From: Limnohabitans sp. Rim8
GTDB lineage: Bacteria > Pseudomonadota > Gammaproteobacteria > Burkholderiales > Burkholderiaceae_C
Length of the DNA: 34,558 nucleotides
Direction of reading: 5' to 3'
NCBI GenBank assembly: GCA_945901045.1
Contig: CAMDKK010000043.1
Coordinates: 1-34,558 of the forward strand
Position 1 is the first letter of the stretch. Every line of letters begins with the position of its first letter. The notes beneath the pieces were generated by a model that was not told the origin of the DNA, did no database searches, and saw nothing but the letters and a program-made list of their open reading frames with translations. Position numbers and translations under genes: made by a program. Positions 22,811-31,039 of this stretch are shown here, piece by piece.

Positions 22811-24001
22811 ATGACAGAAGACACCATCACCCCCTCTCAAGTCGTGGACCCAGACGAGGAAATCAGCCTGCTCGACCTGCTCCAAACCATTGTTGACAAT
22901 CTGCGCCTGTTGGTGTTTGGCCCCCTCGCCGTGGGCTTGTTGGCGTTGGGCATCAGCTTTACGGTGGCACCCACCTTCACGGCCAAAACACAGTTCTTGC
23001 CACCCCAGGCGCAGCAAAGCGCTGCCGCCAGCATGCTCGCCAGCCTAGGCTCCCTGGGGGGGTTGGCAGGTGCTGTGGGCGGCATCAAAAACCCCGCCGA
23101 CCAGTTCATTGCTTACATGCGAAGCGTCACCTTGCAAGACGCCATCATCGAGCGCTTCAAGTTGCAAGAGCGCTACGGAACCAAGACCCGTGTTGATACA
23201 CGCACCAGGCTGACAGGAAGCATCCGTGCCACGTCTGGAAAAGACGGCCTTATCTCGGTTGAAGCTGACGACACAGATCCGCAATTTGCCGCTCAGCTGG
23301 CCAATGCCCATGTCGAAGAGCTCGGAAAACTTCTGAGCAAACTGGCAGTGACTGAGGCCCAGCAAAGGCGTTTGTTTTTTGAAAAGCAGCTCCTGCAGGC
23401 CAAGGACAAGCTCACCCAGTCAGAGATTACTTTGAGGGCCACAGGCATATCGGGAAGCGTTTTGAAGTCCAACCCCGCCTCCGCTGTGGCCGCCGTGGCC
23501 GCTTTACAAGCGCAGGTCACGGCGCAAGAGGTTAAGCTCGGGGCCATGCGCGGCTATCTGGCCGAGACGGCCCCCGATTTCAAGCAGGCCATGACTGAGC
23601 TGACCAACCTGCGCGTGCAATTGGGCAAACAAGAAAAAGATACCCCTGCAGGAAACCGGGCTACCGAGGGTGACTATGTCACCAAGTACCGTGAATTCAA
23701 GTACCACGAGACCCTGTTTGAGCTCTTCACTAAGCAGTTCGAACTGGCCAAGGTGGACGAATCTCGCGAAGGCGCAGTGATCCAGGTGCTGGACGCAGCT
23801 GAACCGCCTGAGCGCAAATCCAAACCCAAGAAGGCGTTGGTGGCCATCATCGCAACGCTCGCATCTGGATTTGCTTTGCTGCTATTTGTGTTTGTCAGGC
23901 AGGCACTGGCGAATGCGGGCCAAAATGCCGATTCTGCGCAAAAGATGGCCAGGCTCAAGCACTCCTGGCGCAGGGCCCTGGGGCGTAACAGCTTGAAATG
24001 A
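22811..24001 (+). CDS. Wzz-type polysaccharide co-polymerase (chain-length determinant)
   Basis: Inner-membrane protein of 396 residues with two transmembrane segments (about 32-52, RLLVFGPLAVGLLALGISFTV, and about 340-362, ALVAIIATLASGFALLLFVFV) flanking a large periplasmic region with coiled-coil-like helices. The N-terminal ISLLDLLQTIVDNLRLL is typical of the Wzz domain. The pre-TM2 PPERKSKPKKAL motif is the conserved proline-rich region. No Walker A or tyrosine cluster follows TM2, so it is not a Wzc-type kinase. It controls length of an exported or O-antigen polymer. It is co-transcribed with the SLBB gene (17-base gap) and the VanZ-like gene (7 bases after its stop). Confidence 0.9.
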   Translation: MTEDTITPSQVVDPDEEISLLDLLQTIVDNLRLLVFGPLAVGLLALGISFTVAPTFTAKTQFLPPQAQQSAAASMLASLGSLGGLAGAVGGIKNPADQFIAYMRSVTLQDAIIERFKLQERYGTKTRVDTRTRLTGSIRATSGKDGLISVEADDTDPQFAAQLANAHVEELGKLLSKLAVTEAQQRRLFFEKQLLQAKDKLTQSEITLRATGISGSVLKSNPASAVAAVAALQAQVTAQEVKLGAMRGYLAETAPDFKQAMTELTNLRVQLGKQEKDTPAGNRATEGDYVTKYREFKYHETLFELFTKQFELAKVDESREGAVIQVLDAAEPPERKSKPKKALVAIIATLASGFALLLFVFVRQALANAGQNADSAQKMARLKHSWRRALGRNSLK

Positions 24002-24008
24002 GGTCCCT

Positions 24009-24341
24009 GTGAGTTGCCGAATCTGGCGCGCTCTGTTCTTCGGTGCCCTGCTTGGCGTCACTGTTTTGGCATTGCTGCCCGCAGAACAGTTGACCCTGCC
24101 GCTCTTCAGTGTTTGGGACAAGGCGCAACATGCCCTCGCCTTTGCTGCCTTGTCCGTTTTAGGTTTCATGGCTTTCAAGGAGCGTCGTATCATCGTGGTC
24201 CTCGCCTTGAGCAGCTACGGCATCCTCATCGAGTTAGCCCAAATGGGGACCGGTTGGCGCTCAGGTGAATTGTCAGATGCACTGGCCGATTTGTTGGGCA
24301 TCTTGTTGGTGTGGGCTTTGGCGCGCTTGACGCGTGTCTAA
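24009..24341 (+). CDS. VanZ-like family membrane protein
   Basis: Small inner-membrane protein of 110 residues with four hydrophobic segments. The VanZ pattern is visible: WDKAQHALAFAALSVLGF (about 35-52), then SSYGILIELAQMGTGWRSGELSDALADLLGILLVW (about 68-102) with the E-Q and D residues that the family conserves. Members do not all confer antibiotic resistance, and many sit in polysaccharide clusters with unknown roles. The start is GTG at 24009, with GAGG at 24000-24003 overlapping the previous stop. It shares the operon with the SLBB and Wzz genes. Confidence 0.85.
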   Translation: MSCRIWRALFFGALLGVTVLALLPAEQLTLPLFSVWDKAQHALAFAALSVLGFMAFKERRIIVVLALSSYGILIELAQMGTGWRSGELSDALADLLGILLVWALARLTRV

Positions 24342-24394
24342 TTTGACGTACCTGATGTTTCTCGACGCATCCTTGCCTCGATCCGTGTAATTTT

Positions 24395-25828
24395 ATGAAA
24401 AACGCTTTGATCATTCACCCTGTTGTACTTTGTGGCGGCTCAGGTACCCGTTTGTGGCCATTGAGCCGGCAGAGCTTTCCCAAGCAATTTGTCCCCATGT
24501 TGGGTGGCAAAAGTTTATTGCAACTGACCTTGGAGCGTGTTGCAGGCCTCGGTCCCCAAGTGCTCACTGTGTCTGCAGAGGAGCACCGGTTTATGGTGGC
24601 TGAAGCTTTGGATTTGGCCAAGGTGAACGGACCCTTGATTTTGGAGCCTCAACCACGCAATACGGCTGCGGCCATGGCTTTAGCGGCCTTGTGGGCGCAA
24701 AAGGCACATGGGGACGCTGCTTTGTTGTTGTTTTGCCCTGCTGACCACCATATTCCGGATGGCGAAGCTTTCTCGGACATGGTTCAGGGTGGAGCGGTTG
24801 CGGCTCAAGCAGGAGCGATCCTGACTTTTGGGGTGTTACCCAGTTTCCCGAGCACCGCTTATGGCTACATCAAGCAAGGCGCTCAGCGGCCAGATGGCAG
24901 TTGCAAGGTGGATCAATTTATTGAAAAACCCGAAGCTGACAAGGCGCAAGAACTCTTGTTGCAAGGACGTGTGCTTTGGAATGCGGGCATATTCTTGGCC
25001 CGAGCGGACACCTTACTTTCTGCCTTGTCGCATTGGGCGCCTGATATTTTGCACCCGTGTCAACAGGCCATGACGGCTGCGGTAACCGAGACCACCGCGG
25101 CACAAAAAACCTTTGTCCGACCAGAATCCAACTCATTTTGCCAAGCCCGTTCGCAAAGTATTGACTATGCGGTGATGGAAAAACACCCTGATGTGGTGGT
25201 CTTGCCTTTCAACGGCCAGTGGAGCGATGTGGGCAGCTGGAATGCTGTAGCGGCTTTGCAACAGCCCGACGCAGAGGGTAACCGCGTGAGTGGTCAGGGC
25301 CTGGTTCATGGCGCGACCAACACCTATGTGCATGCACCACATCGTCCGGTAGTGGCTTTGGGCACACATAACTTGTTGATCATCGACACGCCCGATGCCT
25401 TGCTGGTAGCCCACCCCGACATGGCCGAACAGGTGAAAGACGTGGTGGCACGCCTGAATGCCAAAGGCCAACCCGAAGCCCTGACGCACCGCAAGGTAGC
25501 CAGGCCCTGGGGCTGGTATGACAGCATTGACCGCGGGGAGCGATTCCAAGTCAAACGCATTGGCGTTAAACCCGGAGCCTCATTGAGTTTGCAAATGCAT
25601 TACCACCGCGCAGAGCATTGGATTGTCGTCAAAGGCACGGCTGAAGTTACCGTGGGCGAGAAGACCTTTTTGCTTTCCGAAAACGAGTCTACATACATTC
25701 CCATAGGCCAAGTCCATCGTCTGCACAACCCCGGCAAAATGGAGCTGGAAATGATCGAAGTCCAATCAGGCAATTACTTGGGTGAAGATGACATAGTTCG
25801 CCTAGAAGATACTTACGGACGCCGCTGA
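24395..25828 (+). CDS. manC: Bifunctional mannose-1-phosphate guanylyltransferase/mannose-6-phosphate isomerase
   Basis: Cytosolic enzyme of 477 residues making GDP-mannose. The N-terminal nucleotidyltransferase domain (about 1-290) shows GGSGTRLWPLSRQSFPKQF, the GTP-binding loop, plus the FCPADHHIPD and WNAGIFLA motifs. The C-terminal type II phosphomannose isomerase cupin (about 340-477) has RPWGWYDSIDRGERFQVKRI, QMHYHRAEHWIVVKGTAEV and VHRLHNPG with metal-binding histidines. The two-domain layout is the AlgA/XanB/CpsB type. It supplies mannose or its derivatives (fucose, rhamnose) to polysaccharide. It lies 53 bases after the VanZ-like gene. A TTGACG at 24343 is not matched by a -10, so it may be read from the upstream promoter. 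Confidence 0.96.
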   Translation: MKNALIIHPVVLCGGSGTRLWPLSRQSFPKQFVPMLGGKSLLQLTLERVAGLGPQVLTVSAEEHRFMVAEALDLAKVNGPLILEPQPRNTAAAMALAALWAQKAHGDAALLLFCPADHHIPDGEAFSDMVQGGAVAAQAGAILTFGVLPSFPSTAYGYIKQGAQRPDGSCKVDQFIEKPEADKAQELLLQGRVLWNAGIFLARADTLLSALSHWAPDILHPCQQAMTAAVTETTAAQKTFVRPESNSFCQARSQSIDYAVMEKHPDVVVLPFNGQWSDVGSWNAVAALQQPDAEGNRVSGQGLVHGATNTYVHAPHRPVVALGTHNLLIIDTPDALLVAHPDMAEQVKDVVARLNAKGQPEALTHRKVARPWGWYDSIDRGERFQVKRIGVKPGASLSLQMHYHRAEHWIVVKGTAEVTVGEKTFLLSENESTYIPIGQVHRLHNPGKMELEMIEVQSGNYLGEDDIVRLEDTYGRR

Positions 25829-25855
25829 TGACTTCGGCATATTGCCTTATCGCGT

Positions 25856-26992
25856 CTACAAAATAACCCGAATCTTGGCTGCAGCATCCCGCGCACGTTG
25901 CAAGGCGTTGGCGCCTTGGGCCAAGGCCACAGCCATGCGGCGATAAGGCCGTGTGCTGGGTTTGCCGAAGATGCGCACATCCACACCGGGTTCACTCAAG
26001 GCCGCTTCTAGGCCGGTGTAGCGAGGGGCAATTCCGTCTTGCGTGGCCAGCACCACGGCGCTGGCGCCTTCGGAGCAACTAATGAGCGGAATCGGCAGCC
26101 CCAAAATGGCGCGGGCGTGCAGATCGAACTCGCTCAGATTCTGGCTGATCAGGGTGACCATGCCGGTGTCATGCGGGCGGGGGCTGAGTTCGCTGAAGAT
26201 CACTTCGTCCTTTGTCACGAAAAATTCCACGCCAAACAAGCCCGCACCGCCCAAGTCGGCGGTCACTTTTTGGGCCATGTCTTGCGCAGCTTTCAGGTAG
26301 TCAAGCTTCATGGCTTGGGGCTGCCAGCTGTATTGGTAGTCGCCGCGCTCTTGCACGTGGCCAATGGGTTCGCAAAACAAGGTTTGCCCCTTGCGTTGGC
26401 GGATGGTGAGCAGGGTGATTTCAAACTCGAAGTGGATGAACTCTTCAACGATGACTTTCTGGCGGTCGCCGCGCATGCCGGCGCAGGCAAAGTCCCAACT
26501 GGCTTGAATGTCGGCCGCAGACTTGGCCACGCTTTGTCCTTTGCCCGATGAGCTCATGACGGGTTTGATGACCACGGGAAAGCCAATGACTTGCGCCTGC
26601 GCCAACAGCTCGGCGGCTGACTCGGCATAGTTGAATTGGGCGGTACGCACGCCTAAGCCCACAGCCACGTCGCGGATGCGGTCGCGGTTCATGGTCAGGT
26701 TGGCAGCGCGGGCGCTGGGGATGACTTCAAAGCCTTCTTTTTCCACATGGAGCAGGACTTCGGTGCGAATGGCTTCGATCTCGGGAACGATCAGGTCGGG
26801 CTGGTAGTGGGCAATGGCGGCACGCAGAGGGGCTTCGTCCAGCATGTTGAAGACGCAAAACTCGTCGGCTACTTGCATGGCCGGTGCGCCTGCATAGCTG
26901 TCGCAGGCGATCACGTGGCAGCCCAGACGCTTGGCGCTGATGACGAATTCTTTGCCAAGTTCACCGGAGCCGAGGAGGAGGATTTTTTTCAT
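25856..26992 (-). CDS. purT: Formate-dependent phosphoribosylglycinamide formyltransferase (GAR transformylase 2)
   Basis: Cytosolic ATP-grasp enzyme of 378 residues that makes formyl-GAR from GAR, formate and ATP in purine synthesis. The N-terminus [23 protein letters not shown] is the PurK/PurT nucleotide fold; [11 protein letters not shown], the [20 protein letters not shown]-grasp loop, and the [18 protein letters not shown] metal-binding segment are diagnostic. It is slightly shorter at the N-terminus than E. coli PurT (392 residues). The ATG at 26992 is preferred to a TTG seven codons earlier. The gene faces manC tail to tail and is divergent from galE, so it is an insertion of a purine gene into a sugar-nucleotide region. 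No other pur gene is nearby. Confidence 0.96.
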   Translation of the reverse strand: MKKILLLGSGELGKEFVISAKRLGCHVIACDSYAGAPAMQVADEFCVFNMLDEAPLRAAIAHYQPDLIVPEIEAIRTEVLLHVEKEGFEVIPSARAANLTMNRDRIRDVAVGLGVRTAQFNYAESAAELLAQAQVIGFPVVIKPVMSSSGKGQSVAKSAADIQASWDFACAGMRGDRQKVIVEEFIHFEFEITLLTIRQRKGQTLFCEPIGHVQERGDYQYSWQPQAMKLDYLKAAQDMAQKVTADLGGAGLFGVEFFVTKDEVIFSELSPRPHDTGMVTLISQNLSEFDLHARAILGLPIPLISCSEGASAVVLATQDGIAPRYTGLEAALSEPGVDVRIFGKPSTRPYRRMAVALAQGANALQRARDAAAKIRVIL

Positions 26993-27030
26993 GAGATCAG
27001 AGCCAAAGAACAAACAGAATGAGCGTATTG

Positions 27031-27060
27031 TTGCCGATGTTGCCGATGTTGCCGATGTTG
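27031..27060. repeat. Three tandem copies of a 9-bp unit in the purT-galE intergenic region
   Basis: TTGCCGATG occurs three times in a row at 27031-27057, followed by TTG of a fourth partial copy. It lies 38 bases upstream of the purT ATG and about 100 bases before galE, in non-coding DNA. Being exact, it could vary in copy number by slippage, and could act as a regulator-binding array or simply be an expansion. Confidence 0.75.
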
Positions 27061-27157
27061 CTCTCGCTTGTTGTTGTCAATCACCACATTGATCAAAAGA
27101 GCATTGCCCGGCTCTGGGCTCTGGCCTTTTACAATCAGTGGCACTTGGAGGGCGAAC

Positions 27158-28129
27158 ATGAAGATACTCGTGGTTGGCGGGGCGGGTTACATCGGCTCGC
27201 ACATGGTCAAACGTTTGGGACAATTGGCTTGCCATGTGACCACCTTGGACAATTTGTCGGCAGGCCACCGCGATGCCGTCTTGTGCGGTGAATTTGTCCA
27301 GGGCGACATGGCCGACTTGCCTTTGTTGAACCAGGTTTTTGCGCAAGGCCGCTTTGACGCGGTGATGCATTTTGCGTCTTTTATTCAAGTGGGCGAATCG
27401 GTGGTGGAGCCGGCCAAGTACTACCGGAACAACGTGGTCAACAGCTTGCAGTTGCTGGAAGTAATGCGTGCCCATGGTGTGAAACGTTTTATCTTTTCTT
27501 CCACGGCTGCAACCTTCGGCGAGCCTCAGTATGTGCCGATCGATGAAGCGCACCCTCAGCAACCCATCAACCCCTACGGCCGCAGCAAACAAATGGTGGA
27601 ACAGGTGCTGGCCGATTACGACAAAGCCTATGGTTTGAAGTCGGTCTGTCTGCGTTACTTCAATGCGGCGGGTGCCGACCCCGAAGGTCAGTTGGGCGAA
27701 CGCCATGACCCTGAAACGCATTTGGTGCCCCTGGTGCTGCAAACTGCCTCGGGTCGCCGTTCGCACATTTCGGTGTTTGGCCGCGACTACGACACCCCCG
27801 ATGGCACTTGCATCCGTGACTACATCCACATTGCTGATTTGTGCGAGGCGCATTGGCTGGCGCTGCAGCATTTAAGCCACGGCAGGGGCAGTGATGCTTT
27901 TAACTTGGGCAATGGGAGTGGGTTTTCGGTGCAACAGGTGATTGAGACCGCACGGCAGGTCAGCGGCCGCACGATCATGGTGCAAGAAGCACCGCGCCGC
28001 GCTGGAGATCCTGCCCGCTTGGTGGCCGATGCCACACGGGCCCGACAGGTGCTGGGCTGGCAGCCTCAGTATGCGGACTTGGCCGTCATCATCGCCCACG
28101 CCTGGCGATGGGAGTGCGCCCGAACTTGA
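27158..28129 (+). CDS. galE: UDP-glucose 4-epimerase
   Basis: Cytosolic short-chain dehydrogenase-type enzyme of 323 residues that interconverts UDP-glucose and UDP-galactose with bound NAD+. The N-terminal GGAGYIGSHMVKRL Rossmann motif, VMHFASFIQVGESV, the SSTAATFGEP segment, and the catalytic YGRSK (Y-x3-K) followed by LRYFNAAGADPEG are all present. GGAGG (27147-27151) lies upstream of the ATG at 27158. A TACAAT at 27130-27135 could be a -10. It supplies a sugar donor to envelope polysaccharide, consistent with manC nearby. It faces the xdhC gene with 35 bases between stops. Confidence 0.95.
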   Translation: MKILVVGGAGYIGSHMVKRLGQLACHVTTLDNLSAGHRDAVLCGEFVQGDMADLPLLNQVFAQGRFDAVMHFASFIQVGESVVEPAKYYRNNVVNSLQLLEVMRAHGVKRFIFSSTAATFGEPQYVPIDEAHPQQPINPYGRSKQMVEQVLADYDKAYGLKSVCLRYFNAAGADPEGQLGERHDPETHLVPLVLQTASGRRSHISVFGRDYDTPDGTCIRDYIHIADLCEAHWLALQHLSHGRGSDAFNLGNGSGFSVQQVIETARQVSGRTIMVQEAPRRAGDPARLVADATRARQVLGWQPQYADLAVIIAHAWRWECART

Positions 28130-28164
28130 CGGGGAACATCGCTGGCACCCGCCCCTGACTGGGC

Positions 28165-29214
28165 TTAGCGCTGAACGAAGCAGTTGGGCGCGTCAGGGTC
28201 GTTGGGCGGCAGTTGCTGGGCATTTTTGGCGTGGGCCACGTCCATGTCACGCGGCAGGGGAATGCCGTTTTTCACCGCCAGAACCTCGGCCATGATGCTG
28301 ACCGCAATTTCAGCGGGTGTCTTGCTGCCGATGTAAATGCCGACCGGGCCGCGCAGCCTGGCCAATGATTCGGTGCTTTGTTCAAAGTGCTCAATCATGC
28401 GTTGATGGCGCGCCTCGTTGTTGCGTCGGGAGCCGATGGCGCCGATGTAAAAGGCCTCGGTGTTCAGCGCTTCCAAGAGCGCCAGATCGTCCAGTTTGGG
28501 GTCATGGGTCAGGGCAATGACGCAGCTGCGGCGGTCGGGCTTGAAAGCTTGCACCAGGTCGTCGGGCATTTCGCTGGTCAATGTAACGCCTGACACGGAC
28601 CAAGCACCCCGGTATTCTTCGCGCGGGTCGCATACGGTCACCGCAAAACCGTTGAACAAAGCCATGGTGGCCAGGTATTCGGTCATTTGACCGGCGCCAA
28701 TCAGCAGCATCCGGTATTCAGGCCCGAAAGCGTTGACCAGTTGTGTGGCATTCACGGCCAATTCACTGGGCCCCGCGCTGGGGCTCAAAGTGACTTGGCC
28801 GGTGGACAGCTCGGTGGTGCGCAGCATCAATTGGCCTTGCTCGAGCTGGAGGATCAGGCTTTGCAAGGCTTGCGCATCTGGATTGAACTCCAGCAACAAC
28901 TCCAACGTGCCGCCGCAAGGCAAACCAAACCGGTGTGCCTCATCAGCCGAGATGCCGTATTTAACGCGCACCGGTGGGCCTTGAAGCAAGGCGCTGGCCG
29001 ATTCACTTTGGGTGTATTGGTAAATCAGATCGTCTTCAATGCAGCCGCCCGAAACTGAACCCACCACCGCACCGGTCTCGCACATGGCCATGATCGAGCC
29101 CACCGGACGTGGCGAAGAGCCCCAGGTGTGAATCACCGTGGCCAAGAGGGCGCGGTGCCCAGCTTGACGCCAATCGCGCAGGGTGCGCAAAACGACGATG
29201 TCGAGATTTTCCAT
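28165..29214 (-). CDS. XdhC/CoxF family molybdenum-hydroxylase maturation protein
   Basis: Cytosolic protein of 349 residues that in relatives binds the molybdenum cofactor and inserts its sulfurated form into xanthine-dehydrogenase-type enzymes. The N-terminal XdhC domain has ATVIHTWGSSPRPVGSIMAM and GSVSGGCIEDDLI, with FGLPCGGTLELLLEF later. The C-terminal Rossmann-like domain shows MLLIGAGQMTEYLATMALFNGFAVTVCDPREEY and ends in the GPVGIYIGSKTPAEIAVSIMAEVLAVKNG segment. It is the last gene of the cox operon, 31 bases after coxG. Its Cox-cluster name would be coxF/coxI. Loss of such a factor normally leaves the hydroxylase inactive. Confidence 0.92.
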   Translation of the reverse strand: MENLDIVVLRTLRDWRQAGHRALLATVIHTWGSSPRPVGSIMAMCETGAVVGSVSGGCIEDDLIYQYTQSESASALLQGPPVRVKYGISADEAHRFGLPCGGTLELLLEFNPDAQALQSLILQLEQGQLMLRTTELSTGQVTLSPSAGPSELAVNATQLVNAFGPEYRMLLIGAGQMTEYLATMALFNGFAVTVCDPREEYRGAWSVSGVTLTSEMPDDLVQAFKPDRRSCVIALTHDPKLDDLALLEALNTEAFYIGAIGSRRNNEARHQRMIEHFEQSTESLARLRGPVGIYIGSKTPAEIAVSIMAEVLAVKNGIPLPRDMDVAHAKNAQQLPPNDPDAPNCFVQR

Positions 29215-29245
29215 AGCGTGAGTTTGAGGCAGTTGGCGGTTTTTT

Positions 29246-29833
29246 TCAGCGGGTCAGCCACCATGCGGCCAAACCCAAAACAAGGGCGCCTGCGGCCCAT
29301 ACCCAGGCAGAGACGGCGTTCGGTGTGTCCGTGGTGCTGGTACGGGTGTCGGCTTCAGCTTCAGCTTCAGGTGCTGCGGCGGTGCGGGGGTATTGGGCTT
29401 GCAGCGCTTCGTCGAATCGTCTAAAAAAGTCTTCGGCCAGTGATTTTGCGGCACCATCGATCAGACGTTGGCCCAGTTGCGCGAGTTTGCCGCCCACCGT
29501 GGAGTGCACGGTGTAGGAGAGCTCGCAGCCTTCGGCATTGGGCGTCAAGGTGACTTGTGATTGTCCTTTGCCAAAGCCGGCCACGCCGCCTTGTGCTTCA
29601 AACTGCAATGCATAGGAAGAGGGCGGTTGAATGTCGGACAGCGTCACTTTGCCGGTGAACTTGGCCGATACAGGGCCGATTTTGATGGCCACACCGACGT
29701 TGTACACGTTGGCATCTGTCAGTTCGAATTTGTCGCAACCGGGGATGCAGGCTTTAAGCATGTCGGGGCTGTTCAAGGCTTCCCAGGCTTGTTGTTGGGT
29801 GACGAAAAGTTGGCGTTGGCCTTGCATGTCCAT
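29246..29833 (-). CDS. coxG: CoxG-like SRPBCC domain protein with C-terminal membrane anchor
   Basis: Protein of 195 residues: an SRPBCC/CoxG domain (about 1-150), containing VTQQQAWEALNSPDMLKACIPGCDKFE and GPVSAKFTGKVTLSDIQPPSSYALQFEAQGGVAGFGKGQSQVTL, a linker rich in Ala, Glu and Thr, and a C-terminal transmembrane helix (VWAAGALVLGLAAWWL). In Oligotropha, CoxG is associated with anchoring CO dehydrogenase to the cytoplasmic membrane; the present tail fits that. The ATG at 29833 has AGGAG upstream, spaced well. The start and context support assignment: 16 bases after coxE and 31 before xdhC. Confidence 0.9.
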   Translation of the reverse strand: MDMQGQRQLFVTQQQAWEALNSPDMLKACIPGCDKFELTDANVYNVGVAIKIGPVSAKFTGKVTLSDIQPPSSYALQFEAQGGVAGFGKGQSQVTLTPNAEGCELSYTVHSTVGGKLAQLGQRLIDGAAKSLAEDFFRRFDEALQAQYPRTAAAPEAEAEADTRTSTTDTPNAVSAWVWAAGALVLGLAAWWLTR

Positions 29834-29849
29834 GCGGTTCTCCTGAGGT

Positions 29850-31025
29850 TCAAATTTTGAGCAACTTGGCCATCGCGGCGGCCAAGTCTTCGAGTTTGTT
29901 GAGATTATGTATCGCCAACATGCCATGGGCATGCTGGTGCAGTAAACTCGCTCCGGTCGCAAGGGGCGCATAGCCCTCAAACCGCAGCAAAGGGTTAAGC
30001 CAAAGCAAATGGCGTGAATGGCGTTTAAGCCACTGCAACTCTTGCCCGAGTTGGCTGGCATCGCCCGTGTCCAGACCATCGCTGATCAAAAGCACCACAG
30101 TGCGCCGCCCGACCAAATCCCGTGCGTGCTGCTGGCGCAAAGTGGTCAATGCCGTGCCGAGTTGGGTGCCGCCCGCAAAATCGGTGATCTGCTGGTTGGC
30201 ACAGGCCAACATCAGGTCGGTGTCGGCGTGGGCAAAAGCGCTATTCAAATCGGTCAGATGGGTGCCAAAGGCGTAGACCTTGCGCGGCGTGGTGCGTGTG
30301 GCCTGGTGCAAAAAGGCCAGCAGCAAACGGGCATAGCGCTCCATGGAGCCGGATACATCGACCAATATCAACAAGGGCAGGGCTTGCATGCGGCGTTGGC
30401 GTGTGGACAGCGTGAGCACCTCACCGCCGGTGCGCACAGCGCGGTGCAAGGTGTTGGCCCAGTCGATGCGGTGCCCCCGTGCCCCCGTGCGAGTGCGCCG
30501 GCTCTCAATGCGCGGGAGGGGCAGGTGGATGCGACGGGCCAGCCGGTCCACCAAGACGTATTCGCTGGCGCTCAAGGTCTGAAAATCGGCTTGCTGCAAG
30601 CGTTGGTTCTCGCTGGCCGTCATCGCCGCGTCGAGCTGTACTTCGTCCTCAGCAGGCTTGGCGGTCTGGCCTGGTGGTTTGCGGGCTGCCAAGGCTTCTT
30701 GCACCCGTGCTTTACGTGGCACGGCAGGGGCCTCGCCAGCGGCCTTGGGCAGCATTTGGCTCAGCAGTTGCTTCGTCAGTTCAGGGTTGCGAAAATACGC
30801 GCTGAACATTTGGGCAAAGACTTCCAGATCCTGTTCGCGGCTGACCATCACGCTTTGCAGGGCGGCTTCGAGATCCGCTTTGCGGTCCAAACCGACCCAC
30901 GCAGCCGACTCGATGGCCAGGCTGATGCGCGAGGCGTCCATCGGCAAACCCGCACGGCGCAAGGCGCGGCCAAAGCCTGTGATGTTGTCTGCCAGCTTGC
31001 CGCTGCGGGCGTCACCCAGGATCAT
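29850..31025 (-). CDS. coxE: CoxE-like von Willebrand A domain protein
   Basis: Cytosolic vWA-domain protein of 391 residues that works with the CoxD ATPase in building the Mo-Cu or Mo hydroxylase active site in CO-dehydrogenase clusters. The central region RRTRTGARGHRIDWANTLHRAVRTGGE (about 176-202) is the CoxE signature. The metal-ion-dependent adhesion motif DVSGS is at 223-227, with further T and D residues later (GTALTTL; SDGLDTGD). The N-terminal half is helical and variable. It follows coxD by 14 bases and precedes coxG by 16. Confidence 0.92.
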   Translation of the reverse strand: MILGDARSGKLADNITGFGRALRRAGLPMDASRISLAIESAAWVGLDRKADLEAALQSVMVSREQDLEVFAQMFSAYFRNPELTKQLLSQMLPKAAGEAPAVPRKARVQEALAARKPPGQTAKPAEDEVQLDAAMTASENQRLQQADFQTLSASEYVLVDRLARRIHLPLPRIESRRTRTGARGHRIDWANTLHRAVRTGGEVLTLSTRQRRMQALPLLILVDVSGSMERYARLLLAFLHQATRTTPRKVYAFGTHLTDLNSAFAHADTDLMLACANQQITDFAGGTQLGTALTTLRQQHARDLVGRRTVVLLISDGLDTGDASQLGQELQWLKRHSRHLLWLNPLLRFEGYAPLATGASLLHQHAHGMLAIHNLNKLEDLAAAMAKLLKI

Positions 31026-31039
31026 CTGTGCCCGTTTTC

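Noticed and set aside
24009-24341. Glycopeptide (teicoplanin) resistance from the VanZ-like gene
   Set aside because: The gene is in a polysaccharide operon without vanHAX partners; the family is broad and mostly unrelated to resistance.
24343-24394. TTGACG at 24343-24348 as -35 of a manC promoter
   Set aside because: No -10-like hexamer lies 16-18 bp downstream; the nearest TGTAAT is 37 bases away.
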